Assembly (NCBI RefSeq): GCF_017562075.2
Contig: NC_054083.1
Coordinates: forward strand, 37,741,255-37,805,254
Direction: 5' to 3'
Origin: Anopheles merus
Lineage: Eukaryota; Arthropoda; Insecta; Diptera; Culicidae
DNA: 64,000 nucleotides
Shown here: positions 48,001 to 62,500 of the stretch, piece by piece
Layout of the letters: each line of letters begins with the position of its first letter
Position numbering within the stretch: the first letter of the stretch is position 1
Notes under the pieces: generated by a model
Seen by the model: the letters and a program-made list of their open reading frames with translations, nothing else
Database searches by the model: none
What the model was told of the DNA's origin: nothing
Program-made: the position numbers and the translations under genes

Positions 48001-51000
48001 TGTGTGTGCTGGCGTGTGCACTCAGATGACGCGATTGCATGTCCAATTAAAAAAGTTGTCCCGACTGTTCTCCGCCCTCTTCACACGGGCGGTGCTCCAT
48101 TCATAGTGTGTCTCGCTGCCATTCAGGGACCACAAACTCTTCCTCTGAGCTTTCTGCTTTCTGCAAACCTCGTTGGGCACCAGCTTTGCTTGCCGTAACT
48201 CCAACGATAAGTCCGGATGAAAGATGAAGTCACTTTGAATTGCTTATGCCTTGAGGTGGCCTTGAGCTTTCTTAGAGAGGACCCACACACACACACACAC
48301 GACGGTTGCACCGGAAGCTATCCCAAGTGTAGTTTCCCACGAGTTTTCACTCGCGTGCATACACCATTAGTGTAATTATTTTCCACCAAATCACATACCT
48401 GCGATGCACGACGGTACATGCGGTACATGGGTGTGTTGTTCCAGTTTTGTTTTGTTGTTGTCAAGTGTAGCAGATCCAAATGGGAGAAAGGTAAAACAAT
48501 GCTTTCTTTTCGGACAGCAAGCAAATTCCCAAAAAAAAGGAACCATGAACCAAGTACGAATATTAATCAGATGGACAAACTGTTGAAAAGTAAAAGCAGT
48601 TTCACTTAACTTGCCGGTTGAGCGATTGCATTTGGGACCTATTTCTTCCTCCTTTTCTCTCTATCCCTCTCTCTCAGTCAGTCACCGAGTTGAGAAGGTG
48701 AAAAGATGATGCTATTCATTATTCGGCATGATTTTCGGTTGTTTTATTTTGGAAAATCATTACTTTGTGTTTTTGGACGGTTTTTTCTTCTCACTTTTTG
48801 AATGATTTACTCTTGAGGGTTGTATTTTCAGTTCCTTCTTACACCGGCGTACTGTAACAAATTATAAAGCACTGGTCCTGGTTGATCGTCACTTTCCTGT
48901 TTTCGAGCTATACCACAACCCACTGGCCAGACGCAGCAAATGAGATGCAACTCCAACTTTCGGATCGATAATGTCCCCAACGGGTTCGTTCACTCGCCAG
49001 AAGCCTCCTTCTCATCCTTCCGAGTGAGATGCGGTTATTAACAAATGCTGAAAAATGCATAAACTTTCCACCATCGTCCCATGCCGGGAGTATGACGTCT
49101 TTTGGAGCATGTTTCAATGTCACTCCCTGTCCGTGCGGCAGTGGTGAAAAATCGTTCGCTTTGCCTCGGCTCGGCACGTTTTGCTCGAAAGAAATGTGTA
49201 TGTGCAAAATAAAAATATAAGCGCCTCCTTACAGACTTACACCACCACCATCGTCAACGCTTGGGCCAACGCTTTCGGCAGCGACCTTGTCCGGAATAAC
49301 GGCTAAACGGGTCGGTTTCATTCGTGGCAGTTGTTTTCACCCCGTTTGGTGCGTTTGTGTCTGCTTGAAGCTGCCGAACGGCCGCGACACCACGTCCCGT
49401 ACCTTGCCGATACTTGCGGCGATGAGTTAGGAATAGTAAATTCGCTACTTTATTTCGGCATTTCTTTCTCATTTTGCGAATGCCCCACCGGGACGAAGAT
49501 GACGGTATTGAACCGCAAAAAACAAAAGTTTAAATGTGTGTTTGCATTCATGCTTTAAAGCTATGTGCAATAGGAGGCCATTAAGCTGGAAAGCATACAT
49601 AATCGTGCAAAAAAAGCAGACGATCAAGCGGGGAATTCCACTGCAGTGAATTAAATATGCCATCGTTACGCTGCTTTTGGGAAGGCAGGCTCCACGTAGT
49701 CTGGAGAAGTTCGTAGAACGTTCGATGGTGCGCCGGAGGAATGTAGCCTTAACACAACCGAAAGCACACTTTTATGGCCAACAGTGCAAGGTGTTTCCTT
49801 CGCCGTTCCACGTTGCACGATGCGTAGCGATAGATGGGTGTGCTTAAGAGCCATTAAGTTGTATAGGGGAAGCCGGAGCAAAAGCGTCATGCTGTGAAAT
49901 TAATTTATTTGAAAATTAATTAGTTAACAGTACAGGTTTTAATTGTTTAATGCTTATTGACTGATCGTTTTGGATTTTACATATATTTTTTTATTGTAAT
50001 TATTTTATGCCGTTTTTGGCTGCCTGTATTAGGGGTGTTTGCTTTACCCCATCTTCCTTTTTACATTATAACCGCCTTGAGAAGCCCATTGACCACCCTC
50101 AAGACAGACATTTTGCTGGGACGTTCGTGTTTTTTTTTTTTGCACTAAACTGCAACGAAACACACATACACACGATAGAGTTTGTTAATTTCGTTCCTTT
50201 GTTGATTATTCGTCTTCCATCTACCGATTGGTTTCGCAAATGAAAAGAAGCAGCGAGAGAGCACAACACTTGAACGCTTGCCAACCGGTGGCCCGCTGCT
50301 CTTCAAAAAGCATCGCATCGCGAGTTATGTAGGCAAGGTAAATATTAGACGCGCTTTGTGAGGGGCCAACCATGGCTCGAATGGTTATGGAGAAGAATGT
50401 TCACGAACAACGCACACATCGGATGGGAAATATGTCAATAAAAAGCCCGACCTACCAACCGATCGACCGATCGTTCGATTTGAGGACATTCGAGAAAAAG
50501 GGGCATTTGTGTTTACCTTAAACGATCTCGGTGCCAGCGTTTGATCGTGTTTGAAGGTTGCACGGACATTTCTCCCAAAAAATGGGTAAAGAAACGATCG
50601 TAAAAGACACGTTTTATTAAATAAAATATAGCCCATTATCGGAAAAGGAAGATTAAATCAAATTACCACTTCAAGCGATCGCTTCGCTCGTTTACTGTAA
50701 CCACAATTTGATTATCCCTTCTATTAGGGGAACATCTTCATAAACTTTCTCTCGTAAAAAAAAAAACATAAATTTGATCCTTCCGGGCAAACGATGTAAC
50801 TGAACCGCCGGTGTGGGCAGTATTGTTTTCCACTCCCCTTTTCGCCCTAAAGCAGCAGCAAACACACCTACACGGGGGTAATAATTTATCCACCAACATC
50901 AGATAGACTCCGTTGCTTCGGGTGTTGTTATCATGTTTAAAATCCGTCAGCCCAATATATCCCATACATTATGCTGCCTTAAGCTGAACGGTGGTCGGGG

Positions 51001-54000
51001 CTGTCTTCTTTCTGCTGGTAGCGTGTGTGGGACAGGCTAGAACGGTATAAATGCATTTCAGAGCTCCTCTACGGAGTGTGGGCGGCGTGATGCATTTCGT
51101 GCGATGCACCCGGAGGGGCAGAGGGCACAAAAGAACGAATACATAAATTATCTCTAGTTTAAATTAAATTCTTTTCCACCTTTAACACACACCCTATCCA
51201 GCCGCCGTGTGGGTGCCGTTCTGCGGCTAATGCATTTCACCACTACCCCACAACACACTCCCGGCACTGTGTTCCGGTGGGCGGCTTTCCTTCCAATCGT
51301 CGATCACTTTAAAGCCGGTTTTTTGTGTGGGTAATCTTCAGTTTTCGGGCCCGATATGGAATCCATCACGATATAATGCAGGCCCAGACAGGGCTGGTAC
51401 GGGTTGTTTCACCTTTGGGGGCCCTATCTCATTACATCATGTCGTGGCGCATGTCTCGTGTCTATCACTCACAGTTGAGACTTGGGCCTGGTGGTATGTT
51501 GTGGAGTTTTGATTTTTGTTCCTCTCTTCGGAGATTGTAATTTGGTTTTGGAGCATAATCCCGCTGTGATATGTGGCAAGCAGATCGCTCAGAAAGCATT
51601 AGCGTTCCCGCTGATGATTTGTTTGGCCTGATTCTTCATCTAAAGTGTGTGTGTGTGTTTTTTTTTTCGAGTTGGACAACAATACATAAACATGGCAGAA
51701 ATGTTTATTTGGCTATAGTTATTCAAAGTCAGCCTTCTTTTACAAACTATTCTTGGCTCAAATCGTACGCTGAGTTGTGTCGAAATAAATCAATACAAAC
51801 TAAATGATCTCCCTTCGAGCACAGACTTATGTTTATAGACCTCACGGCGTGTCTTATAAACAATCGTAAATTAGCTTTGACAAATCCACAATTCATGCTG
51901 GGCAAAGCAAAACCACAGCCGTAGAAAGCGAGAAACCCCCCTTCCCTGCAAACGGTGCAAGCGAATGGAAAAGATTCGGTGCATCGTTGGCATATTTGTA
52001 CAATAAGCAAATCGATCCTCTCGCTGTGAGAAAAAGAGGCCGTCCACAATAAATTCCTGCATTAACATTCCACCGTTGATGCAATGGGGAGGGATGTAAA
52101 ATGATCATACGCACTACGGCTGGTTGGTATGTTTGACTAGTGTCACATTAGTGGCATTCCGAATAGGAAAAGAACAGTTACGACGACGACGTCACGATGG
52201 TATATCGTATTACGTGCGTGGCCAGCGGCAGGAAAGCACGCCCAGTCCCGGGCCAATTCTACTTGCATTTGCTACCGGTCAGGCCGGAAAAGACGACGAT
52301 CGCACGATCGTGTATATATTTGTAACGAACCGCCGCCTGGTCGGTCCATTGCGACTGAACCGATGCGACGGCAAATGGGCTTGCCGCTGTCGAACGAATC
52401 GGCATTGCATTTACAATTCAATCGATTGGTGTAATCGTGTTCAATTACGCGCGGCCCGATGCAATCTGTAGGCTGAGCCGTTTGCTACATCGTGGCAGGA
52501 TAATGTTCCATTCGATCCGTTTGTCTGACCGGTTGGCGTGTATTTTTGTGTTAATTGTGTGGTGAAATACTACTTATAAAATGTATAACATGCAAACAAT
52601 ATCGCTTGTTTACAGTTTCGTAGATTTGTATTTTTAAATCAGTCTTTCATCCAAAACATCGGAAACAAAATATCCGTACCAGTTGATATTACAATCGAGT
52701 CACATGATGTCACAAACCGTTCCTTCCATTGTCATATGGCTGTGTTGTGATATCATCTGCTACGTTTGCCTTGTTTGCTTGGCTGTTGATTTTAGAATGC
52801 AATCCGCTGCGCTGGTGATAAGTTTTATTATTTTACACTGCATAAATGCTTCTTTGCTTACTGCACGCATATCTCGTACCTTACGGTCAATATTGCACCA
52901 TCGCTGATTTGGCTCGGGCGTACAAAGCCCCCCTTTTGGCCTTAGTTTTGCTACAGAAATGGCAAAAGCATTCGACTTGCATCACTCGATCGAGATGATT
53001 GGCAAGCAATCAAACGTTTGATAAGCGACGTGATAGAGCGAACTCCCTTGCCAATGTGACCACTCTCGCCCCCCCTATCACACACGCAATCATCGCAAAG
53101 TCCATATCTGGTGCGACAAACACCGCAGCAGCAACAACCACGCGTGTCGCAACCTGTGTGTACCGCCCCATCCGTCGTCGTTTGACGCGTTGGCGCATTC
53201 TGTTACGCAGCAGCGCCAGTGAGATACGGTGGGCAACAATTAGCGATAATTATATCATCCCTGGCGCAACTCGGCCACATAGAGTCGTTTAATAATGGAA
53301 ACTAAAAGTACCGAGTGTAAAATACGAGAGATGGAGAGAGAGAGAGAGATGGCAACACAGAAAACACACAAACGGTGCTTTATAGATGAAAATAGACGCG
53401 GTGACGATTTGCGGATCTGATCGCGCGGATGCAGATGCGATTTATTTTTACAAAACGCTTCCATTACGACGCGATCAGCATGCAAATGTGTGTGGTTTGT
53501 GATAATCTTACGGGGTTTTTTCGTCGATTTGTTTGCACTATTTGTCTGTCAACAATAACCCGACGAACACAAACGAAAACGGGGTTACAATATGGAATGG
53601 GGACTTCTGTTTTAGGGTGTGGCTCATGACCATCTCTCCCCCCACTGCCTTCCAGATAACGCTAGGCGGCAATGAAGGAGACGCAGCGGTGAAGTACCCT
53701 GCAAAACGGCGGGCGAGGGAGGCCATATACTGGTCCGCAATCAAACATCGTACGATGCATGACGCAGACACATTTGCACGAAACCAATCGGAAGTCACCG
53801 CCCGACGACGAGGTTTGCCACGAATGGCGACATGGCGCTGGTGGGCTACTCCCACCCACCCACTGCCGGCTGCAATGAGCAACAGGCCATTAATGAAGGC
53901 TGTTGTTTTCTCCAGCATGTTCGGTGGTGTGTGTTGCTTTTCCTTTTTGCTTTAGTGCTTCCTGTTCCACTTCACATCTCTTTTCGTGACTTCCCGTTCC

Positions 54001-57000
54001 CGCCGTCCACTGTTTTTGGCTTTCCCGCGGGACGCTTGCTGGAACGGTGCCCTTGATGAATAGAGGGGCGCCGAGGTGGTTGTGTTTTTACGGTACAGAA
54101 TGGTTTGGAAGTGGAAGAAGTTACCCGCACTTAGATGGATTCGAAAAGTGCGTGTTGGTTTTGCGTATCATTAAAATGTCCAATTTCCATCTGTTGCGTT
54201 GCCGCAGTTCAGTAATTGGTCACGTGTTTGGTTGTATTATTTTTGGACTATTGTGAACATGATGTTGGACCGAAGTTCAATTTCTAATTAAATTTACACT
54301 CAAAATCGTTTTTCGAACATTTCTAATGTATCTATAAAAACCATAATGCTCTTGCAACTTCCAGAAGAGTTGCATTTCTATTCCATTGAGTCCCGTCCCA
54401 TCATAATCAAACCAACAAAAACAACACGAACCTCACGTGTTCCGTGTGTTTTGCCTATGACGATAGTCACGCCTGCGTGTACCGGCGCGTGTTGTGTGTT
54501 TGTGTCTGTTGTCGACGAATCGTACGATGTTTACGAAAAACATTGAATCACGCGATGGTGCTCCAACAAGGCCAGGGTACGATTTTAGTTGATGAGTAAT
54601 GCAGTCTTCCAACGTACGGCCAACCACCCAGAATGATCATCATCCATTCATGAAATCTGAAGAAGCAACACTCTAACGCGATGCCCCGTTTGCTCCAGGA
54701 TGTGAACCTTGTTGCGTTTGTTTTTAAATCTAATGAGCTCTTTCTTATCATTGTTTGGTTGATAATGCACCGTCCAAGAGGGGGACAAAACAAAAAAGAA
54801 GAAGGTTACTGTGCGAAACTAAACCCACTGTAATCGCTACCAGAATGAAGCAAGCAGGTTTCTACAACAACGCACTATGCAATATTTTGCAACTCTGCAC
54901 GCACTTTCGATGGGGCAAACAGAGTAAAATGGTTCTTTAAATTGAGCCGGACTAACTTGCGCACTTCTCTGTTTCCAACGTTCCCAAACGAACAGAGAGC
55001 CGGCAACTATTTTTAAACGCTTTTGCAAACGCGCTCGTAACGGGCGTGTGTGGTTGTGAGCAAATGTGCAATAGCAAAAAAATAAAAATGCTGCTGAATT
55101 CCTTGCATATTCTTGCTTGCTTGCCTTTTTGCACATCGGCAAATCCCTTTTTCCGTTCCGCTACATTACCGCGAGAGAAAAGTGCATTCTCTGGCACGGC
55201 AGCATTGCGCTCAGAACGTGCAGAATGTAAAATGAAAACACCGCTAACATGTAGCCATCACATTTGAGCAGGGTTACAGGAGTTGCCAGTATTAGATTTG
55301 TAGTATTAATTCCACTGAAGATGGGTTTAGTTCATCACTATAAGAGTGTTGATTTGTTGGACTAATTCTGGCAAGATGATTTTCAGTAATTCTTTACTGT
55401 AACTAAACAAAAATAAAGTCTTAAAACCTTTTATTTTTTATTCAGACTGCAACCATTTTTATCATTTTTTAATTTTATTAATTTAAATCAATCTTTTCAG
55501 ACTTAAAGGGTTTTCCATGTCACTTTCAAATGTGCACATAATTATTCATCGCATCGAAGATGTTTTTCAACTGCTGTCGAATAGTTTATTTACTCTAACA
55601 CCTGATTTTCAACATATAACAAATAACTGATTTGATTTGATTTGTGTTGAAAATCATGCTGAAGAAATTAAAAATTATTATGACGGAAATGAAATATTAG
55701 ATTGATGTGGATTAACATCTTGCACGCGGCGATAAATATATTAACATTCGAAAGTGACTTGGAAAACCCAAACAAAGAACTTACACCATTTGTTACTGCT
55801 AGCTTGATGTCTTTTAAAAGTTGTCAAATGTTCAAATGTAATTGCATCACAATATTTTTTCAGTTATTCCACATGATTTTCAACCCGTCAAAAGCTGGAC
55901 TGAGCTCGACAGTTCTTTGTGTTGAGTTGAAAATCATGTGTAAAAACTGGAAATATATTTTGATGCAAATACAACTGTTGTAAAATCAAATGTGACAACT
56001 GTTGAAAAACATATTGCTGGCTGTGAATAATGATGTGCTCGTTGAAAAGTGAATTGGAAACCCCCTTAACGCTATCTATGTGCAAAGTTTACTAAGCTGT
56101 GCATATCTGATCTGCAAACTAGTGTAATTTGTGTTAGTTTAGTAGATGTTAACAGCATTATTCAACACCTTTGGGATGTTTTTCAACAACTTTCATGTGT
56201 GTGACAGCTGTGCTGTTGAAAAATGTGTCGCATTGAGGTGTTAACATTCAAAGCCTACGTTACTGACAATGGGAGAAATTTGAATTGACAGTTGTACAAC
56301 AGAAAAAATGCTGGCATTTTAAAACACACAGTATCTAGCAAAACCCTGCACACAGGGCCTTCTCTTGCACCGGATGCTTGTAGGTGCTAAAGAAATGAAA
56401 AGCTTCTTCTCAACCCCAATACTACCCTCAAAGAGAAGCCCTACACATTATGTGTGTATTCGTGTGGGGTAACGTGGTGTTTTTGCACGCACCCTCTCGT
56501 AAGTCTCTCTCTCTCTCTCTCCCTTCGTAGGCACACGATAAGAGAGCCACGCCACAGCCAAACGCCGAGCAAAGACGCGCACACATTCCGCGTGGATCCA
56601 TTTTTTGCTGTTTGGATGGTGCCATTGGGGGGTATGAAACACAACCGAGGGAGCGTTGCAAGGGAAGCGAGCAGACATCCACAAACACAACAAAAAGAGA
56701 GAGAGAAAAACGGCAGGCAACCCCTTCCGCTATACACGCCAAGACCAAGAGTGTGTGCAGCAAAACTCTCCCGATAGATAGGGTGGCGCGATCCGAAATC
56801 GACCAATCGGCGTACGATCAGAGCGGCGTTGGCAACTTTTTCGGCCCCATACCGGATGACGTCACTCTGGGGCGTGGGACAGGGAAGGCGGGGAAAGAGG
56901 CCTTCACATCCCCAAACGGCCTTCCCAGCGGCCGGCAGGGGTTGTCTTCTTCGTGTGCGCGCGCGCTCGTTCATCGTTTTTTTTTGCGCTTAATCGTTGC

Positions 57001-59444
57001 TATTATTATCGTTGGTCGGTGCGTTTAAACCTACCGGACTGTCGTTATTTTGCTCGCGTTCGGTGTTTAAAATTGGGCAGCTTGTTTGGTACTTAATTTC
57101 TTGGTCAATTGTTAGGTTTTTTGCCGCTTTGCTTTTACCCATTCACACGTTTTGTCAGGCAGTTGTTGTTGTTTTTTTTCGACCGCTCGGTTCTTCGTTG
57201 GTGGTTTATGCGTCCAACGGTGGGAACGACGTGTCGACGTGAACGACTTTGTACCGACATCCATCCAGATGTACCCTGCCGTGGCTAGACGACGGTGTGT
57301 GTGTGTTTGTGGCGCTAAGGGGGATGATTGCCGTGGTATTGGTAATGGCGCCATCCACCCCCCCCCCCCCCCTCGACAGTCAGGGGCAGCGAGTTGGTTG
57401 CTTTGGGTGCGTGCGTGTCATCCCATCAGAAAACACGTTTCACGTGCTGATGACGCGTCGCGTCCCATCACCTACACATCACCCTACCAGCGATGATGGA
57501 CATTCAGCGCTCCCCCTTCAGGTAAGGGGTAACAAAACGACTGACCTGATAAGAGGAACAGTACACGACCGACGTTTACCGCTCGTACTGGTTTGAGTCA
57601 GTTTGAGACGGAGTTTTGTTGAGTCTTTTTTTAAATCCCTTAGCGGCGATTAGTATTGCACCAGATTAAAGGCTCACAAGATTAGGTGGGAATGTTTGTT
57701 GTTTGGTATTCCAAAGCTGGTTTTGCTGCTGGAATAGTCAAACGATGTTTTATCGTGTAATATTCTAAATTGCATGTAGTTTGATAAGATCTTTTTATTT
57801 TATACTGGCAACTTCTTTTTCTTACATTTGGTGTGATATGATAACCTACGTATAGCCTTACCTGGCTACTTTAATAAATGAATACGTATTTTTGTGAGGA
57901 CGGTTTCTTTGAGTATCGAACTACTTTCCGCCGTTGTAGAAGTCGTTGCATCTTTTCAATGAACCACAGAGCCGTCCCGGTGCACTTACAGTTGAATGGT
58001 GTACTGGTTCAGAGTATTTACTCAATTTAAAAATTTGCTCAAAATTCTGAACGACATGTTCTGAACATTTGTTCAAGATCATTTGTGGTCATTATCTACA
58101 TTCAATTATTGTGTTATTGCTTTGACCGAATCTTCACTCTTTTGCAAATTTTGCTTTATGAAATAAGGAAAAGTTGATAGAAATCCATTTTCTTGAAGTC
58201 CGCCAAGGACCAACCTTTACAAAAGATGTTTGTATTTAGCTAAACTGATTTTCAATTTATAATTTAATTTATTTTCATAATTTTTCACGGTATTTTAAAC
58301 CGATTTTAAACGATAAATTTTATTTCTGTCATTAAGCACGTTGACGTAACGAACACGCTGGTCCCTGCCAGCGATGGGTTTGTCTTGGGCCATTCCTTTA
58401 AATACCAATTGGTATTTAATAGTGCGTCATCAGCATAGGAAAATCATGAAGCAATTTCACACTCATTCGATAAACTATTCACCGGACTTTTTGTTTTTGC
58501 TGCTTTCCTCACAATGAATAATTGTGAAAACTAACCAAATTCCGTGGAAATCATTCACGCGTCACCTGCGCGCACCGGTCCGCCACTGCTTTGTTACGAA
58601 TGCGCACACGCATTGGCACACATTGGGCGGTCAAGATGTATTAGCTAGCGCGAAGCCAAGCGAGATGAGAAGTTATGTCAAATTTATGCCCCCTCCTTGC
58701 CGCTGATGTGGGTCAGTCCGTCGCCCCGTGTGATGATGGTGTACCCTCATCCCCCCTCCCGTGACGCGTGTGCATTTGGCATTTAATTTCGGCTCCCTTT
58801 TGGGTTGTTGTTGCACGCGCGAGCTAATAATAAAATGATCTATCTGACGCCGTCGTCTGGGTCGGACCTTTCCCTGCACGCGCGGTGGACTTTCTCGCAC
58901 CAATTTCGCACGATGCAACCACGCGTTTGGTAAGGAGGTGGATTATGTAAGTATATAAACACGGTAACATTTGTTGCAAAAGTTACTTGATGATCCGAGT
59001 GCCGTCCATATGAAGATCCCGCAGTCACACAACCAAGCAAATTCCTTTCACTTGTAGCAATTTACTAGCTTGCAGTATTCCTCTTCTAAGCAGTGCAACA
59101 ATAATTAACCGTTGTCAGAGATAGTTGACTTGTGCGGGTCTTGCAATGCGCTTAAATTACCACCTTCTCAAGGTAAGATAAGATTGTTGGCCTCAGTGAC
59201 ACCTCTGCTATGGCTCACACACACCTGCTCTCGAAACTGACCTTTTGCGGTCGGCCGGTGTCTTAACAGGCCGGCCGAGAGTTGATTACGAAAGCAAACA
59301 ACTTGCTTAGCCGGTACTTTGGAACCCGAGTCATGGTCGGGGTGTGTCCACCATGTGGTTTCTAACACATCTGGACGCGGCCTCCGGGCACTCGACAAGA
59401 TTCCTGGTTGGTGAAGATGTTCTCTGGATCTCTCTGCTACCATC

Positions 59445-59539
<95 letters not shown>

Positions 59540-62500
59540 AAAGCAAAGAGCATAAAACAGCTTTATGAACACACCAGCTGTAAAACATCCAAACAGTGTC
59601 GAGAGAAGAGCTATCTAGTGATCTCATAGCCTCAAAAGGTTTCCGTTTTGGGCCCGTGACAAGTGCGATTGATATGGTTGGGTTTTCCCCTCCCCACACT
59701 CAGTTTCATTTGGAATTCCCTTACAAAGCGTAACAAGAGCGCAGAGAATGAAGGTTTTTGTTGGCCTCTGTTTTAAATATGGATATCATGGAAGGGCTTT
59801 ATCGTCGTCACGAGATCTTACTTAAAAAGATGTACGAGCAGCAGGCCCAGTGCGGATGTAGGAACTGGTCCACGTTTGTATTCGATCAATCATCGCGCGC
59901 CTAACGCTCATCGCTGTGTTTTCCCCGGATCCTTACACTTCCAGGGTGATGGATTCCAGCCGCAATTAACGCCTCCGATTTGATGCATTTTTCGCTCCGC
60001 ACCGATGCAGTCCCCCGCATATTAAGTGTGTGTGTGTGTGTGTTGTGGCGTTTTATTTTTATACCTTTTGTTCGTCCGCCGACCCTTCTTCCAAAACTTC
60101 CTTCTCACCTCAGTGCAAACGGAAGTTAGACATCTCGTCGATCAATCTTGAGGGAAACGGAGTCATAACGAGCTGAAAGCATATCGCTTCGCTGGTGGGC
60201 GTCTTAAAGAAAGAAGAACACACGATTTTTATTATTTTTTTATGGTTTCCCTAGTTCCAAGTTCCCCATTAATGAACTCTTCGCATCATATCAACCGGAC
60301 CCCTTCGTCGAAATAATGTCAATACATCGACAGCTCCGGCTTCCCGGTTCAGGCCACATGGAGGTAAAAGGGTAAATGTTTTGCTTTCAACCCTGTGGCG
60401 GCTTGTGGCCGCCCCTGTCGGTCGGCAGGGCGCGCGGCGCGCAGAAGTTCATCCATATATTCCCTCATTTTGTTTAGATTGGGTCGAGTGCATCTTTCAT
60501 TGTGAGGGAACGCAGCTTAGCTGGAACCTTCAGCACAACAACAGTTCAACCTGTGTTTACTTGAGGAGGCTTGGGGTAAAAACAGAACCGTAAACCCGTC
60601 ACGCTTCACCCAAATAAAGTCAAATTAACCGTATCGAAGTGTTGTCTGCCTCATGTTACAACGATTGAGGGTGTTTTTTTTTTTTGCTTGCTTCTCTCTT
60701 CATCCCGATCGTGGATGCACTTTGCAGCATAAACCACGGAACGGTTAAAAAAAAAAGAAGCGAAACATAAAGAAAAGGGGAACGCACGTTCTCGCTGTAG
60801 TTTTAAGCGAGCTCTGCTCTTTTGGTTTTGTAAAAAGAAACGCATTTTTATATCTGCCGACTGTTGTTGTGGCATACTCCTTGGTTGGGCCCGTGACGTG
60901 CTTGCGATCACGCGATCGGTACTGTACTTCGAAAGCATTACTTTTACATCTTTGCCTTTCTTTTCAATCTATACTTCTTGCTGAAAAAGACTGAAGGAAG
61001 AATCGCCATTAGAGGAAGAGTAAACCCAAGGTCTCCCCGTATATATCGTACGATCGAGCAGGATTGGCGTTGCCTGCACAGACGCTTTGTTTATCTTGCA
61101 TCCGAATTGGAATTAATTAAACCAATGACTCAAACTTGGCAGCAGGCTGGCATTGAACCAAAACGCGACTGCGCTTCTAACTAACGCCCCGTAAATAGGA
61201 TCAGTTCACACTGCGAAAACTTACAAACATCTGCAATCGACCCGACTGACTGACTGGTGCAAACTGTGTTTTCAAAATCAGTCGCACGATCCACGTACAC
61301 GGCAAACCGTTCTGACCGTGAGAAGGGTCAACCTTTGATCAATTGATAGTTTGCTATCCTTGCTGTACTACTGTCCAATTCCTCCTGGGGCATTAATATA
61401 TTGGCAAATTTGATCATCAATGTGATCGCCACGGGGTAGATTGACTTCTGTTCTAACCTTCACCGCCACCGGCTACCAATCCAATTTGCCAATTACCGCA
61501 CAAATGGACGCTCCGCGCGAGACATTCCTGCCATGTGTGGGCCCTTTTGGACGCAACAAGTTGACCGGCCGGCGGGCCGGCGGACTCTTCCCACGATGAG
61601 GTGAATTGTTGGATCAATTAAATTTAAGAACAATTGAGGTTATGTATGCCGTCCATTGGGAGGGAGAGCGTGGGACGGGCACGCACGACGATGTCACCTC
61701 GTCCTGGACTTGTTGATACTGCTGATTTGCGCCTTGACAGTTGGCTCCTTCCATTAGCACGTCGGTGTGACCGTTTACGACCATTTACGTGCTTTATTTA
61801 CCGCGTGATCAGTTGCGATCACATTCGTCGACATAATTCGATCAAGTGATTGATTTTCTTGTTGGCTGAGAATTGATTGTTTGTTCTCAATATACTTTCA
61901 ATTTAAATTTTTTAATCACTGAATTATGATTGTTCACCAAAATAGCGCTAAAACACTGACTCTTCAAGAATTCTGAGTAATCACTTTGAAGTACTAAAAG
62001 CCTAAAATAATCGCTCTTCCCTTCGGCATATTTCAAAAACCGTTCTCTAAATCCTTTCGCTCGTAAAAAGAATTAAAAAGGGAAATTCTACCAACCATCC
62101 ATCGAGCATTCAGCATTCTTTATGACGTTCGGTGCTGTGTTTGTGTGCTCTTCGCCACCCAAACCTGCGGATGATGCAACCGCGTGTCGTTGCCGGCCAT
62201 CGCCTTGGTGTGCTGTTGACCACCACTCTTTTGGCCGCGCTTGGCTGCGGATAGAACGGAAATAAAAATACACCCTATTTTTAACAGGCGGGACTGTTTT
62301 TCGCTCTCCTTGTCACGTCGCATCACGGCGATCTGCTTTTCCTTCAACAAAGTGTCACTAATCAGTGCTCCCCCCCCGGTCAATGCGTTTTTCTTGGTTG
62401 GCTGTTGTATTTGCTTTTTGGCGTGGTCCTTCAAAGGTTCAAAGTCGTCAATACCGGGCGCCTTCCTTTACAACGGTATCACGTGAACCTGACGGACCGA

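Noticed and set aside
53533..53955. Overlapping plus (140 codons) and minus (126 codons) frames in spin intron 1
   Set aside because: Mutually overlapping frames in GC-richer DNA. Neither has family features, and at most one could be real.
59168..59699. Frames encoding SLSLSL or RERERE
   Set aside because: Created by the (AG)45 microsatellite.
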